64,000 nucleotides of DNA, taken from Sphingobacterium humi (GTDB lineage: Bacteria > Bacteroidota > Bacteroidia > Sphingobacteriales > Sphingobacteriaceae). The notes below the pieces were generated by a model. That model saw nothing but the letters and a program-made list of their open reading frames with translations, was not told the origin of the DNA and ran no database searches. The stretch is taken from the NCBI RefSeq assembly GCF_009768885.1, contig NZ_WSQA01000004.1:186001-250000 (forward strand), read 5' to 3'. This document shows, one piece after another, positions 33,913-42,952 of the stretch. A program made the translations under genes and the position numbers. The first letter of the stretch is position 1; each line of letters opens with the position of its first letter.

Positions 33913-36900
33913 TTATAACCCGATTTGGATACCTAAGGATGCAGATTTGAAAGATGGAACACCAGTACCTGTACGGCCTAAGTTATAGTTACCGCTAGTA
34001 AGGGTGGCATTACTTCCAGAAATCGTCTCCGGATCGATCGGCAAGCCTCTCAAGTTGTCGAAGGTGAAGAAGTTCTCTAAGGAAACGTAGATTCTCGCAT
34101 TTTTCAAATACACCGAACGCAAGGCATTTTCCGGAAGTTTATACCCCACGGTAATGTTCTTGATTTTGAAGTACGACATATCTAGGAGATAACGTGTCTG
34201 CGGACGCATCACATAGCCCTCATTTGCTCCACCTAAGTTCCAAGCACGTGGGTAGAAAGCATCAGTACGATCTTCTTTCCAGAAGTCACCCGCAATTGCT
34301 TGTGGCATTGCACCGTCTTTTACGTGGAAACCAGGAATCGCTAGCTGACCAGCACCCCAAATTTCACGCTTACCAACACCTTGTAAGAACACGCCTACAT
34401 CGATGCCTTTCCAGTCGGCACCCAAACGGAAACCATATTCATAACGTGGCGTTGAGTTACCGATTACAACACGGTCACCCGGATCGCCGTTGGTGCTATT
34501 TCCAGAAGTGATATAACCATCGCCATTCACATCCACAAACTTCACATCACCCGGGCTCATGATCATAATGCCATTACCATCTTCAAAGAAGGTTTGGTAA
34601 ACAGGGTTATCACCCGCCAACTTATTGGTTACTTTTGCATTTCCTTCGTGAATGATGGTTACTTTTTCGTGGTTACCACTTGCATCATATACGAAATCAT
34701 CTTTCTGGTACAAACGATCGGTTACATAGCCATAGATATCACCGTATCTTCTACCTGTAGAATAGGAAGTAGATAAACGACGATCATCCCAAGCGGTATT
34801 CCAATCGGTACCTTTGGTAATCATGGTTACCGCATCCGCTAAGTTCGCATTTACCGTAAGGCCTAAACCATTGTCGAAACGGTGTTGATAATCCAAGTTA
34901 ATCTCCCATCCACGGGTTCTTAAGTTACCGAAGTTTCCTTGAGCAGCACTCGCGCCTGCCGTATTTGGAAGGGCTTCACCCGGAATAATCATGTGGTTGG
35001 TTTTACGTTCAAACCATTCCACCACTAAACCTACTTTATTAAAGAAACGGAAGTCGGCACCTACGTTTAAGTGTTCAATATCTTGCCATGAAATATCCGG
35101 ACGAACGTTGCCTGGGGTTCCTAATTCATAGAAAGGAAGGCCAGAACCATCTAACCAAGAATAACGGTCAAGATCCATCGTTGGAACGTATAAGCTATTT
35201 GGCACCGATTGGTCACCAATGCTACCCCATGAACCGCGTAATTTGGCGAAACTTAAGACATTGGAAATGTCTTGCATAAAGCTTTCATTGCTCACTACCC
35301 ATCCTGCAGAAACCGAAGGATACCATCTCCATCTTAGGTTAGAAGGGAATTTCGAGGTTCCATCGTAACGTAAGTTAGCTTCAAATAAGTATTTATCTTT
35401 ATAGGCGTAGTTCGCTCTACCGAAGAAACCAGCTTGTGAATCCCAGTTGGTATCTGCACTGTTCTCCTGAACACCCGTTGCATAATTAAACTGCGGGTTA
35501 TCGTTGTTGATTAAGTTTGTTCTACGCAAGGACTCGTTTTCCCATAAAAATGCGACAACGTTAGTACCGGCCATAAATTTCAAATCATGCCCACCTTCTA
35601 ATTTGGTATTATAGGTTGTAAAAGCATTGAAGGTATGGCGCTTAGAGAATAAGTTGTAACGGTATACGTTAGAAGTTTCCTTTTTGATATAATTTTCTTC
35701 CGGAAATTCCCAACCTTCCATTCCACCGTTATCGGTAGGAATACCATTTTCATCTACATACACGCGATTTCCGTTTTCATCGTTCCAAACAACAGGTTGG
35801 TACCAGTGTGTTCTACCGGTCATGGTTGGTAAAGATGATTTACGGCTATTATTTTCTGTACTATACGCATAATCCGCCTTGATATCCCAACCATCCATAA
35901 TATCGATGGTGGTTCCTAAGTTCAAGTTGGTATAGCGCTCGGTTTTATAACCGGTATGTGCTTTTTTCGTATCGGTATACGGGTCACGGAATTCCTGACC
36001 TTGCTCGGTTACTCCAATCGGGAATAAACGCGACCAGCGGTATAGGTATAACCAAGGGTCAGCCCCGAATCCGGTTGCCGAGTTGGCATAACGCTTCGTA
36101 CCATCGGAGTACATCGCCCCTCCACGAACCGTTAAGAAATCATTTAATTTGGTCGACACACTAACCGTCGCATTATAACGCGTAAAATCGTCATGCTTGG
36201 CGGGTTTCATCATCCCTTGTTGTCCTAAATAACCAGCTCCGATATTGTAAGTCGTGTTCCCTGTCTTACCGTTTAAGCTTAAGTTATGCAGGTGCGAAAA
36301 GGCATTATCCTTCACCATCAGGTCGGCAGGGTCGTAAATACGTAAACCAAATTTCTCGTTCCCTTTGTAATACCAGTCACGACCGTATAAAACAGGATCT
36401 TGGTTACCTACAACGCCACCCCATTTCTGTTGCCACTCTTTAATTTTCTCAAAGCTTTCGCGGTCAACACGCCAGAAACCACCGGCAGGACCGGAAGCCT
36501 TCATGTTTTCGTGGGCTTCTAGGGTATATTCCAAACCATCGATACCGGCAACATCTACCGGTTTAAATGGCGACTGTAAAGACAGGTTATTGGAATAGGT
36601 AATGGTATGTGAATCGGTCTTCGCTCCTTTTTTAGTGGTAATCAACACCACGCCGAATGCCGCTTTGGCACCATAAATAGAGGATGAAGCCGCATCTTTT
36701 AATACCGAAATGGTTTCAATATCGTTCGGGTTCACCATGTTGATGCTGGGGATCTCCACGTTATCCACCAAAATTAGCGGCGTTGAGCTTCCTTGAATCG
36801 AGGCCACCTGACCACGGATTTTCATAATCGGGTCAGAACCTACCTCACCGGAAGGAATAACCACGGATAATCCGGGAACAGCACCCTGCAATCCACGACC

Positions 36901-37371
36901 TGCGTCAGGAATAGGGCGGCTACCCATTACTTTTTCAACATTCACCGAAGAAACCGCACCGGTTAAGTGTTCTTTCTTCTGGGTACCATATCCTACGACT
37001 ACCACTTCGTCCAGCTGATCGCTTGTTTCATCCAAGGTCACATTCACGGTACTTCCCGTTACGGCAACCTCTTTGGAATCGTAGCCCACAAAGGAGATCC
37101 GTAATTTAGCACCCACGGGCGCATTGATGGTAAACTTACCATTAGAATCTGTAACCGTCGTGGTTGTCGTACCGATTACCGTTACAGTGGCACCAGCGAT
37201 TGTTCCATCTGTTCCTCTAACGGTTCCCTGTACCGTATTTTGAAGAACTGAGGAAGCATTCGTCCAGCTTGCCTGTTTTCGTAGGTTACCTGCAGTATTG
37301 CCTTTATTGAAAGAGGCATATGACGGCATGGTTAAGCCTAGAGCGAGAGAAAAGAGTAGAAGTCTTCGCAT
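33913..37371 (-). CDS. SusC/RagA-family TonB-dependent transporter (no STN domain)
   Basis: 1152 aa. Signal peptide (about residues 1-19), a carboxypeptidase-regulatory-like domain (about 45-115), the TonB box/linker region EVVVVGYGTQKKEHLTG, a plug domain (to about 250, with SVLKDAASSSIYGAKAAFGVVLITT in part) and a 22-strand barrel ending FKSASLGIQIGL. It imports substrates bound by SusD using TonB energy. Unlike the second SusC of this window it has no STN signalling domain and no neighbouring sigma/FecR pair, so it is controlled differently. A TATACTTG element 51 bp upstream could be its -7 box. Confidence 0.96.
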   Translation of the reverse strand: MRRLLLFSLALGLTMPSYASFNKGNTAGNLRKQASWTNASSVLQNTVQGTVRGTDGTIAGATVTVIGTTTTTVTDSNGKFTINAPVGAKLRISFVGYDSKEVAVTGSTVNVTLDETSDQLDEVVVVGYGTQKKEHLTGAVSSVNVEKVMGSRPIPDAGRGLQGAVPGLSVVIPSGEVGSDPIMKIRGQVASIQGSSTPLILVDNVEIPSINMVNPNDIETISVLKDAASSSIYGAKAAFGVVLITTKKGAKTDSHTITYSNNLSLQSPFKPVDVAGIDGLEYTLEAHENMKASGPAGGFWRVDRESFEKIKEWQQKWGGVVGNQDPVLYGRDWYYKGNEKFGLRIYDPADLMVKDNAFSHLHNLSLNGKTGNTTYNIGAGYLGQQGMMKPAKHDDFTRYNATVSVSTKLNDFLTVRGGAMYSDGTKRYANSATGFGADPWLYLYRWSRLFPIGVTEQGQEFRDPYTDTKKAHTGYKTERYTNLNLGTTIDIMDGWDIKADYAYSTENNSRKSSLPTMTGRTHWYQPVVWNDENGNRVYVDENGIPTDNGGMEGWEFPEENYIKKETSNVYRYNLFSKRHTFNAFTTYNTKLEGGHDLKFMAGTNVVAFLWENESLRRTNLINNDNPQFNYATGVQENSADTNWDSQAGFFGRANYAYKDKYLFEANLRYDGTSKFPSNLRWRWYPSVSAGWVVSNESFMQDISNVLSFAKLRGSWGSIGDQSVPNSLYVPTMDLDRYSWLDGSGLPFYELGTPGNVRPDISWQDIEHLNVGADFRFFNKVGLVVEWFERKTNHMIIPGEALPNTAGASAAQGNFGNLRTRGWEINLDYQHRFDNGLGLTVNANLADAVTMITKGTDWNTAWDDRRLSTSYSTGRRYGDIYGYVTDRLYQKDDFVYDASGNHEKVTIIHEGNAKVTNKLAGDNPVYQTFFEDGNGIMIMSPGDVKFVDVNGDGYITSGNSTNGDPGDRVVIGNSTPRYEYGFRLGADWKGIDVGVFLQGVGKREIWGAGQLAIPGFHVKDGAMPQAIAGDFWKEDRTDAFYPRAWNLGGANEGYVMRPQTRYLLDMSYFKIKNITVGYKLPENALRSVYLKNARIYVSLENFFTFDNLRGLPIDPETISGSNATLTSGNYNLGRTGTGVPSFKSASLGIQIGL

Positions 37372-37421
37372 TGCTTATCGATTAAAAATTAATAATTTGA
37401 TTTATCATAATCCGGCATACT

Positions 37422-37429
37422 CAAGTATA
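37422..37429 (-). promoter_or_regulatory. Possible -7 element of the susC-susD operon
   Basis: The minus strand reads TATACTTG, one mismatch from TAnnTTTG, 51 bp upstream of the susC ATG. No clean -33 TTTG is present at 18-20 bp, so an activator may be needed or the call may be wrong. Confidence 0.3.
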
Positions 37430-37525
37430 AACATGAAGAAACCGACGCTAAATTAACTATAATTACCTGATATAATAATTGATTATGCGTTTTTAATTGT
37501 TTTTGATGCATAATTAAAGCAATAA

Positions 37526-37547
37526 GGCTCAAACTAGAATTTGAGCC
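37526..37547 (-). terminator. Terminator of the namZ gene
   Basis: GGCTCAAA and TTTGAGCC form an 8-bp perfect stem with a 6-nt loop, followed on the minus strand by a T-rich tract broken by single bases. It separates namZ from the susC promoter region. Confidence 0.65.
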
Positions 37548-37560
37548 ATTTGCCTGTTTT

Positions 37561-38793
37561 TCACTTGAAATCAGGGTAGATTAAATATTTTTTACGCATT
37601 TCTTTGTATGCTTTCAATTCTGGCGCCCAACTCTTACGAATTTCATCTTCGCTTTTTCCGGCGATAATTTGTTTACGCAATTGGTCGGTTCCAGCTAGCT
37701 TATCAAAAAACTCCGCACGGGTGAAGAATTTCGATTTATCCGGCATTTTATTGTAGAAATGAAGAATATATTTTAAGGTAAATTGTTGTTTGTCTGCATC
37801 CAGCTCCCGAAGGTCTAAACCATACAGCTGCTCGCCTTTTCCTTCCACATGTTTTACCATACCGGCTTTCTCGCCCGGGGTATAGGTAAAATCGCCATAA
37901 ACAGGATTGTTATAGCCTACCACTTGGAAAGGCCAATCGGTTCCGCGACCTACGGAAATCTCCGTGCCTTCAAAAAGACATAAAGACGCATATAGACGCA
38001 CTGAAAGGTGGTTCGGCAAGCTTGGTGAAGGAATTACCGGCAACTCATACATCTTGCCATGATCCCAATTTTGAACCGGCACCACGGTTAGCTTGCATTG
38101 CTTACCATCTTCCAACCATTTTTCACCGTTAATCATTTTCGCCAATTCGCCCACAGTCAACCCGTGCACCATAGCGATTTTATGGTAAGAAACGTTCGAT
38201 TTAAATTTATCATCCTTGCGGACCGGCCCATCCACCTGATCGCCACATGGGTTCGGACGATCCAATACGATCAGCTCTTTATTGTGCTTGGCACATAATT
38301 CCATCACACGGTGCAAGGAAGTAATGTAAGTATAGAAACGGGCACCCACATCCTGCAGGTCAAAAAGCATCACATCTACCGATTTAACAATAGAATCCTG
38401 CTTTTCATTTCCGCCATATAAGGTAAATAATGGCAATCCGGTTTTCGCATCCACATCGTTGCTCACCTTCTCGCCACGCTCGATATTGCCGCGAAAGCCA
38501 TGCTCGGGCGCAAACCCAAATCTTAAATCCACTTTTTCACGCAACAGTACATCCAATAAATGCTCGTTCTCGGGGCCTACTACGGAAGTTTGGTTACCCA
38601 TAATGCCTACTTTCTTCCCTTTTAGCAGGGGCAAGTAGCTCGCTAATTGATCTGCACCGGGCACAATAAGATTTGCAGGGTTCTGCGGTTTCTCCTCCGT
38701 CACTTCCTGTTTAGCAGGAGCTTTCGACGTAGTACCGCAGCTATTTGTCAATAGAACACCAAGAAGTGCCGTATGTAGCAAGAATTGTTTCAT
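37561..38793 (-). CDS. namZ: Exo-beta-N-acetylmuramidase, NamZ/DUF1343 family lipoprotein
   Basis: 410 aa from ATG 38793 (MKQFLLHTALLGVLLTNSC, lipobox LLTNSC). The DUF1343 domain covers about residues 55-410: VGIMGNQTSVVG, FAPEHGFRGNIERGEKV, DVMLFDLQDVGARFYTYI, VLDRPNPCGD and FEGTEISVGRGTDWPFQ. NamZ enzymes (glycoside hydrolase family 171; B. subtilis YbbC, Tannerella NamZ) release MurNAc from the non-reducing end of peptide-free peptidoglycan. It is transcribed just ahead of susC but has its own terminator. Its product is the precursor of the MurQ substrate after phosphorylation. Confidence 0.93.
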   Translation of the reverse strand: MKQFLLHTALLGVLLTNSCGTTSKAPAKQEVTEEKPQNPANLIVPGADQLASYLPLLKGKKVGIMGNQTSVVGPENEHLLDVLLREKVDLRFGFAPEHGFRGNIERGEKVSNDVDAKTGLPLFTLYGGNEKQDSIVKSVDVMLFDLQDVGARFYTYITSLHRVMELCAKHNKELIVLDRPNPCGDQVDGPVRKDDKFKSNVSYHKIAMVHGLTVGELAKMINGEKWLEDGKQCKLTVVPVQNWDHGKMYELPVIPSPSLPNHLSVRLYASLCLFEGTEISVGRGTDWPFQVVGYNNPVYGDFTYTPGEKAGMVKHVEGKGEQLYGLDLRELDADKQQFTLKYILHFYNKMPDKSKFFTRAEFFDKLAGTDQLRKQIIAGKSEDEIRKSWAPELKAYKEMRKKYLIYPDFK

Positions 38794-39190
38794 TAATAAG
38801 TGATTTGACGCTATTAAGTAGATGTTTCGATGTTTAACCCTGTAAAAATAAAAGAAATAATGCATTTTCAAGCAAACGTTAGCGTAATACGCGTCACTTT
38901 TAGCAAAATGTAAAATGAAACATGCATAAAGCAGAAATTAATAAGTCAAAGACCGAAGGGAATAATTCCTTAAAATCGAGCCTTAGTATCGAAATGAGGG
39001 AATTTTACCCGAAAAACCCGGTCCAGGTTAGTGTATATTGTACACCTTATTGTAACAAAGGCGTTACTTTGTAACATTCGTAATCATCTTTGTAAAATTC
39101 TTTAACAAACTTCCTTCGGGCAAATGGAAGCATAACGGAATAATCATTGGTTATTCCTACCAAATCTATTCAGTATTTCGACCGTTCAGA

Positions 39191-39289
39191 TCCCTTTCAC
39201 TCCCCTTTCAACCCCGTATCAAACCCGTATCAAGCCCCATACAAAAGAGCTATGCATGGGGAGAGCAAGGACAAGGAAAGAGAAAGGAA
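39191..39289. repeat. 11-bp-phased intergenic repeat element, copy 3
   Basis: Five units of exactly 11 bp run from 39191 to 39245: two CCCCTTTCANN-type, two CCCGTATCAAN and one CCCCATACAAA. A centre follows in which CCCCAT is mirrored by ATGGGG, then purine-rich 11-bp units (39257, 39268, 39279). It lies immediately 3' of the GHL10-B terminator. Confidence 0.85.
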
Positions 39290-39335
39290 AATGGACAGAC
39301 CTATGGATGTTCGGAAGCGGCTCAGCATGAGGCAT

Positions 39336-39366
39336 AAAAAAACCTCGGCCGTTTATGGCCGAGGTT
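39336..39366 (-). terminator. Terminator of the GHL10-B gene
   Basis: AACCTCGGCC and GGCCGAGGTT form a 10-bp perfect GC-rich stem with a 6-nt loop; the minus-strand RNA continues into a run of U (A run at 39336-39342). Confidence 0.92.
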
Positions 39367-39387
39367 ATAGCAACGTAGCAGAGCTAC

Positions 39388-41040
39388 CTATTCTTCAATG
39401 TTTTCACCAATATAGTCGCCTTCATTTCCAAGACGGTCAATTGGTTTTACGGCAATTGCATTTAACTTTTGCCCTTCTTTTGTTTTCGGGAAACTGATTT
39501 CGGTTTGTGGGCCATCAAGGATTTTCACATCCCAATGATCGCCATAACGTGCATAAGCCACCCATTTAAACACTTGTTCCGGCTGTTTGGTTAACCATTT
39601 TGCAAAAATGCTGCTCGGCTGTTTAGTCAACAACAGGGTAGGTTTCAACAAATGATTGGAGGCTAACCAAGGAGAAGCAGGCACCAAAGCCGGTTGGCTA
39701 TACGGCCCTTCTAATAAGGAACGTAGCATACCCGGGTTCTTGGTCAATCCGGCGATACTCCAGTGTACCGCACCAACACTGTTCGGGGTTACCTCACGGG
39801 TTACCGCAATCTGACGTTTGATTTCTTCAACTCTGTTAGGCGAGCGCACTTCAACGGTATTCAAGCCAGGCCATAAATGGCGGTTATGCTTGTTTTCCGA
39901 TTGCCACCATTTCAATAAAGTGGTGAAGCTTTGTTTTGGCGGATCGATTGGCCAATACAATTGTGGCGTAAAATAATCTATCCAACCTTCGTTCAACCAG
40001 AGCTTCGCATCTGCATATAATTCATCATACTGCGAAGAACCGGTAATTCCTGCCGGATAACCCGGCTTCCAGATACCAAATGGACTTAAACCAAATTTTA
40101 CAAACGGTTTTTCTGCTTTGATTTCAGTGTAAACACGTTTAATAAATTTGTTCACATTAGCTCTACGCCAGTCGCCACGGCTTAAGTTTCCACCTTCCTT
40201 CCGGTAAGCATTCCAGGTTTTATCGTCCGGGAAATCGGCACCACCGTTATAAGTGGCATAAGGGTAGAAATAATCATCGAAGTGTACCCCATCAATGTCA
40301 TAGCGTTTCACAATATCGCGGACCACATTGGCAGCATGATCTTGGGTTTGCTGACTGGAAGGGTCGAACCAATACATCCCGTTGCGAAGGCGCACCACAT
40401 TATCCGCTTCCTTTCTAACCATGGAGGCCGAAGTTACGGTACCACCATTGGAATGATGTGCACGGTAAGGGTTCAACCAAACGTGCAGCTCTAAGCCTCT
40501 TTTATGTGCTTCGGCTACCCAAAACTCCAAAGGATCGTAATAGGGGGAAGGCGCCTTGCCGATTTCGCCGGTCAGGAAATACGACCAGGGCTCGTAAGGC
40601 GAATTATAAAGCGCATCGGCGGATGGACGTACCTGAAAAATAACAGCATTAAAATTGTTATCCTTCAACATATCCAACAACTTAATGGCTTCTTGTTTCT
40701 GTTGTTCTGTACTCAGGTTGTTTTTGGAAGGCCAGTTGATATTGGCAACTGTTGCTACCCAAGCGGCACGAAATTCACGTGGAACTTGCGGCAAATTCGC
40801 TTTAAAAACAGGTTTTGGTTTTTCTTTTTCCGCAACCTTCTGGGCTTTTTGTTCCACCTTCTTGGCCGGCACTGTTTCTACAGGCGCAGCCTCCGTTGCA
40901 GGATTGGCCACCTGCGACTCTGCGGATATTTCCGTCTGCGCTTGCTTCATCGCCTTACTGCGTTTATTCTTCGAACCGCAGGATAAAACCGTAAAAACAA
41001 GCATGGAAACCACACAAAGACTTAAAAATCTTCTCATCAT
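39388..41040 (-). CDS. GHL10-family glycosidase lipoprotein (DigH/YngK-like), paralogue B
   Basis: 550 aa. The start at 41040 gives MMRRFLSLCVVSMLVF with lipobox TVLSC. A 60-residue alanine/glutamate/lysine/proline-rich linker precedes the GHL10 barrel (about residues 85-420): EFRAAWVATVANINWPSK, AVIFQVRPSADALYNSPYEPW (in part), HVWLNPYRAHHS and DIDGVHFDDYFYPYA. A C-terminal fibronectin-like domain follows. It is longer than paralogue A and probably acts on the same kind of peptide-free peptidoglycan strand. It begins 72 bp after nagA on the same strand and ends at a strong terminator. Confidence 0.91.
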   Translation of the reverse strand: MMRRFLSLCVVSMLVFTVLSCGSKNKRSKAMKQAQTEISAESQVANPATEAAPVETVPAKKVEQKAQKVAEKEKPKPVFKANLPQVPREFRAAWVATVANINWPSKNNLSTEQQKQEAIKLLDMLKDNNFNAVIFQVRPSADALYNSPYEPWSYFLTGEIGKAPSPYYDPLEFWVAEAHKRGLELHVWLNPYRAHHSNGGTVTSASMVRKEADNVVRLRNGMYWFDPSSQQTQDHAANVVRDIVKRYDIDGVHFDDYFYPYATYNGGADFPDDKTWNAYRKEGGNLSRGDWRRANVNKFIKRVYTEIKAEKPFVKFGLSPFGIWKPGYPAGITGSSQYDELYADAKLWLNEGWIDYFTPQLYWPIDPPKQSFTTLLKWWQSENKHNRHLWPGLNTVEVRSPNRVEEIKRQIAVTREVTPNSVGAVHWSIAGLTKNPGMLRSLLEGPYSQPALVPASPWLASNHLLKPTLLLTKQPSSIFAKWLTKQPEQVFKWVAYARYGDHWDVKILDGPQTEISFPKTKEGQKLNAIAVKPIDRLGNEGDYIGENIEE

Positions 41041-41112
41041 ATTCGCAATCTTAACGTACAAAATTAAGGTTTTTATATGCGTTAATTCAAATTGTAACCT
41101 ATTCGTTATGCA

Positions 41113-42222
41113 TTAATCCAGCAGTTCGCCCTGAAAAACAACCTGTTGCACTTCAAAGTCTTCATTAAAAACCAACACATTGGCACGACTGCCCGGGCGT
41201 AGGTTCCCGATATCTTGGCGATCGATCAAACGTGCAGGATACAGCGTGGCCATGCGCAAGGCCTCAGCCAGGTCTATGCCCACCTGCTGCACACAGTTTT
41301 TCACCGCCTGCAATAAGCTGAGGGCCGAGCCGGAAAGGGTTCCATCAGGTAGGGTATAATGATCTTGGTTGAGGATATGTTGGTAGATTCCTTTTTGACA
41401 AGAAGCCACCGCATCCGTAATCAGAAACAAACGCTCAGCCATCATTTCCTTAGAAACTTTCACCGCCTCATAATCGACATGAATACCATCAACAATGATG
41501 GAGGCGCTGGCTTTATCGTGTAACATAGCCGCACCCGGAAGCCCCACTTCACGGTGATGAAAAGCCGACATCGCATTCCAAAGATGCGTAACCATAGTTA
41601 CACCCTGATCAAATGCTCGGTTGGCCTCCGCAAACGTCGCCGTACTATGCCCTGCAGTAAGTTTTATCCCTTTTTCCAATAAATAGGCAATACAATCTGC
41701 CTGCATAAGCTCTGGTGCAATGGTCATGATTTTAACCACATCTTGCTCGGCTAATAAATCAGTCAAGAGTTCTACATCTGCTTGAATAATCAATTCGGCA
41801 GGATGGGCACCTCGCTTTGCGGGGTTCAAAAAGGGACCTTCCAGGTGCAAACCCAAGGCGACGGGCGATTGTGCATCCTGAAAAACCGCAATGGCTTCTT
41901 TAAATACTGCAGGGGTATTGGTCGCTAAAGTAGGCATCCAGGACGTACAGCCCTGTTTTAATAACCGTTGATCGATACGATGCAGGGATTCTTTGCTCAA
42001 CTCGGCAGAAAAAAGATCATCACCTGACCCGTAAATCTGCAAATCAATTAAGCCGGGACAAATAGTTCCCCCCTGTGCGTTTACCTGCGTATACCCCTCG
42101 GGTATCGCATCAGCGGGTACTACATCCACAATAAATCCATCTGCAATTAATAGCGCACGATCGTCCCAGGAATCATATTCGGTGAAAATGCGGCCATTGG
42201 TTAAGGCTAGGTTTCCGTTCAT
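41113..42222 (-). CDS. nagA: N-acetylglucosamine-6-phosphate deacetylase
   Basis: 369 aa from ATG 42222 (MNGNLALTNGRIF); the longer frame to 42312 adds residues unlike the family. Amidohydrolase motifs are in place: GLHLEGPFLNPAKRGAHP, LTAGHSTATF, THLWNAM and the catalytic Asp in LITDAV. It deacetylates GlcNAc-6-phosphate to glucosamine-6-phosphate, so it uses the product of MurQ. The next gene is a peptidoglycan-type GHL10 hydrolase. nagB is not in the window. It is divergent from ridA. Confidence 0.95.
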   Translation of the reverse strand: MNGNLALTNGRIFTEYDSWDDRALLIADGFIVDVVPADAIPEGYTQVNAQGGTICPGLIDLQIYGSGDDLFSAELSKESLHRIDQRLLKQGCTSWMPTLATNTPAVFKEAIAVFQDAQSPVALGLHLEGPFLNPAKRGAHPAELIIQADVELLTDLLAEQDVVKIMTIAPELMQADCIAYLLEKGIKLTAGHSTATFAEANRAFDQGVTMVTHLWNAMSAFHHREVGLPGAAMLHDKASASIIVDGIHVDYEAVKVSKEMMAERLFLITDAVASCQKGIYQHILNQDHYTLPDGTLSGSALSLLQAVKNCVQQVGIDLAEALRMATLYPARLIDRQDIGNLRPGSRANVLVFNEDFEVQQVVFQGELLD

Positions 42223-42333
42223 GTTGCAATATAGGCATTGTTCAATTTTTATTGAAAATACAAACGTCGAATTGTATCTTAGTCTTGCTATATGCAACAT
42301 ATTATTATTCATATACCCAATACATAAAAAATC

Positions 42334-42720
42334 ATGTCACAAAAAGAAATCCTCAATACCGATAAGGCGCCAGCAGCCATTGGACCGTATAATCAAGCCA
42401 TTAAAGCCGATAAAACCTTATATGTTTCCGGACAGATTCCATTGATTCCTGAAACCATGGAATTGATTACCACAGGCGTTGCTGATGAGGCCCATCAAGT
42501 TTTGAAAAATGTGGAGGCCATTTTAAAAAATGCAGGTTACGGTTTTGAAGATGTCGTAAAAACAAGCATCTTCTTAAGCAGCATGGATTACTTCGCAACC
42601 GTAAATGAGGTTTATGCCAGCTATTTCAAAGATAATCAACCCGCACGTGAGTGTGTTGCGGTTAAAACATTACCGAAAGAGGTGAATGTAGAGATATCGG
42701 TTATCGCTTGGAAAGCCTAA
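42334..42720 (+). CDS. ridA: RidA family reactive enamine/imine deaminase
   Basis: 128 aa, standard RidA length. The signature segments are APAAIGPYNQAIKADKTLYVSGQ (in part), NVEAILKNAGYGFEDVVKT and the closing RECVAVKTLPKEVNVEIS with the conserved arginine. It hydrolyses reactive 2-aminoacrylate-type enamines released by PLP enzymes, such as threonine and serine dehydratases. It is monocistronic, divergent from nagA and followed by a terminator. Confidence 0.95.
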   Translation: MSQKEILNTDKAPAAIGPYNQAIKADKTLYVSGQIPLIPETMELITTGVADEAHQVLKNVEAILKNAGYGFEDVVKTSIFLSSMDYFATVNEVYASYFKDNQPARECVAVKTLPKEVNVEISVIAWKA

Positions 42721-42740
42721 GTATTGATAAAAAACTAGGG

Positions 42741-42769
42741 AAGCGGCGTGCATTTACGCCGCTTTTTTT
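42741..42769 (+). terminator. Terminator of ridA
   Basis: AAGCGGCGT pairs with ACGCCGCTT around a 6-nt loop and runs into seven T. Confidence 0.92.
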
Positions 42770-42952
42770 ATGAAATTTTATGGCCTTTAAAAACCTGAAG
42801 GCCATTCTGTTGTTTAGTTAGAGGCAAAGCCGAAAGCCCCATGAAAAATGAAATCTATCCTTTCTTAAGGTAACCACTATCATTTTTTAAGCGGGGTTTT
42901 ACGTGGAACTTTGCTTTAGCTAAAAGGAACAAGCATCTATACCTTGAAAACC

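Larger units (their letters stand above)
38794..39387. other. Gene-free region between namZ and GHL10-B
   Basis: 594 bp. From right to left it holds the GHL10-B terminator, repeat element copy 3 (39191-39289) and about 390 bp of AT-rich DNA that must include the namZ promoter. The open frame at 39147-39497 covers the repeat and terminator and is not taken as a gene. Confidence 0.7.

Noticed and set aside
39147..39497. Open frame of 116 codons between namZ and GHL10-B
   Set aside because: It crosses repeat copy 3, the GHL10-B terminator and the antisense end of GHL10-B. Composition is that of non-coding DNA.
40504..40986. 160-codon frame on the plus strand
   Set aside because: It is antisense to GHL10-B and full of phenylalanine, leucine and arginine, as expected of a mirror frame.
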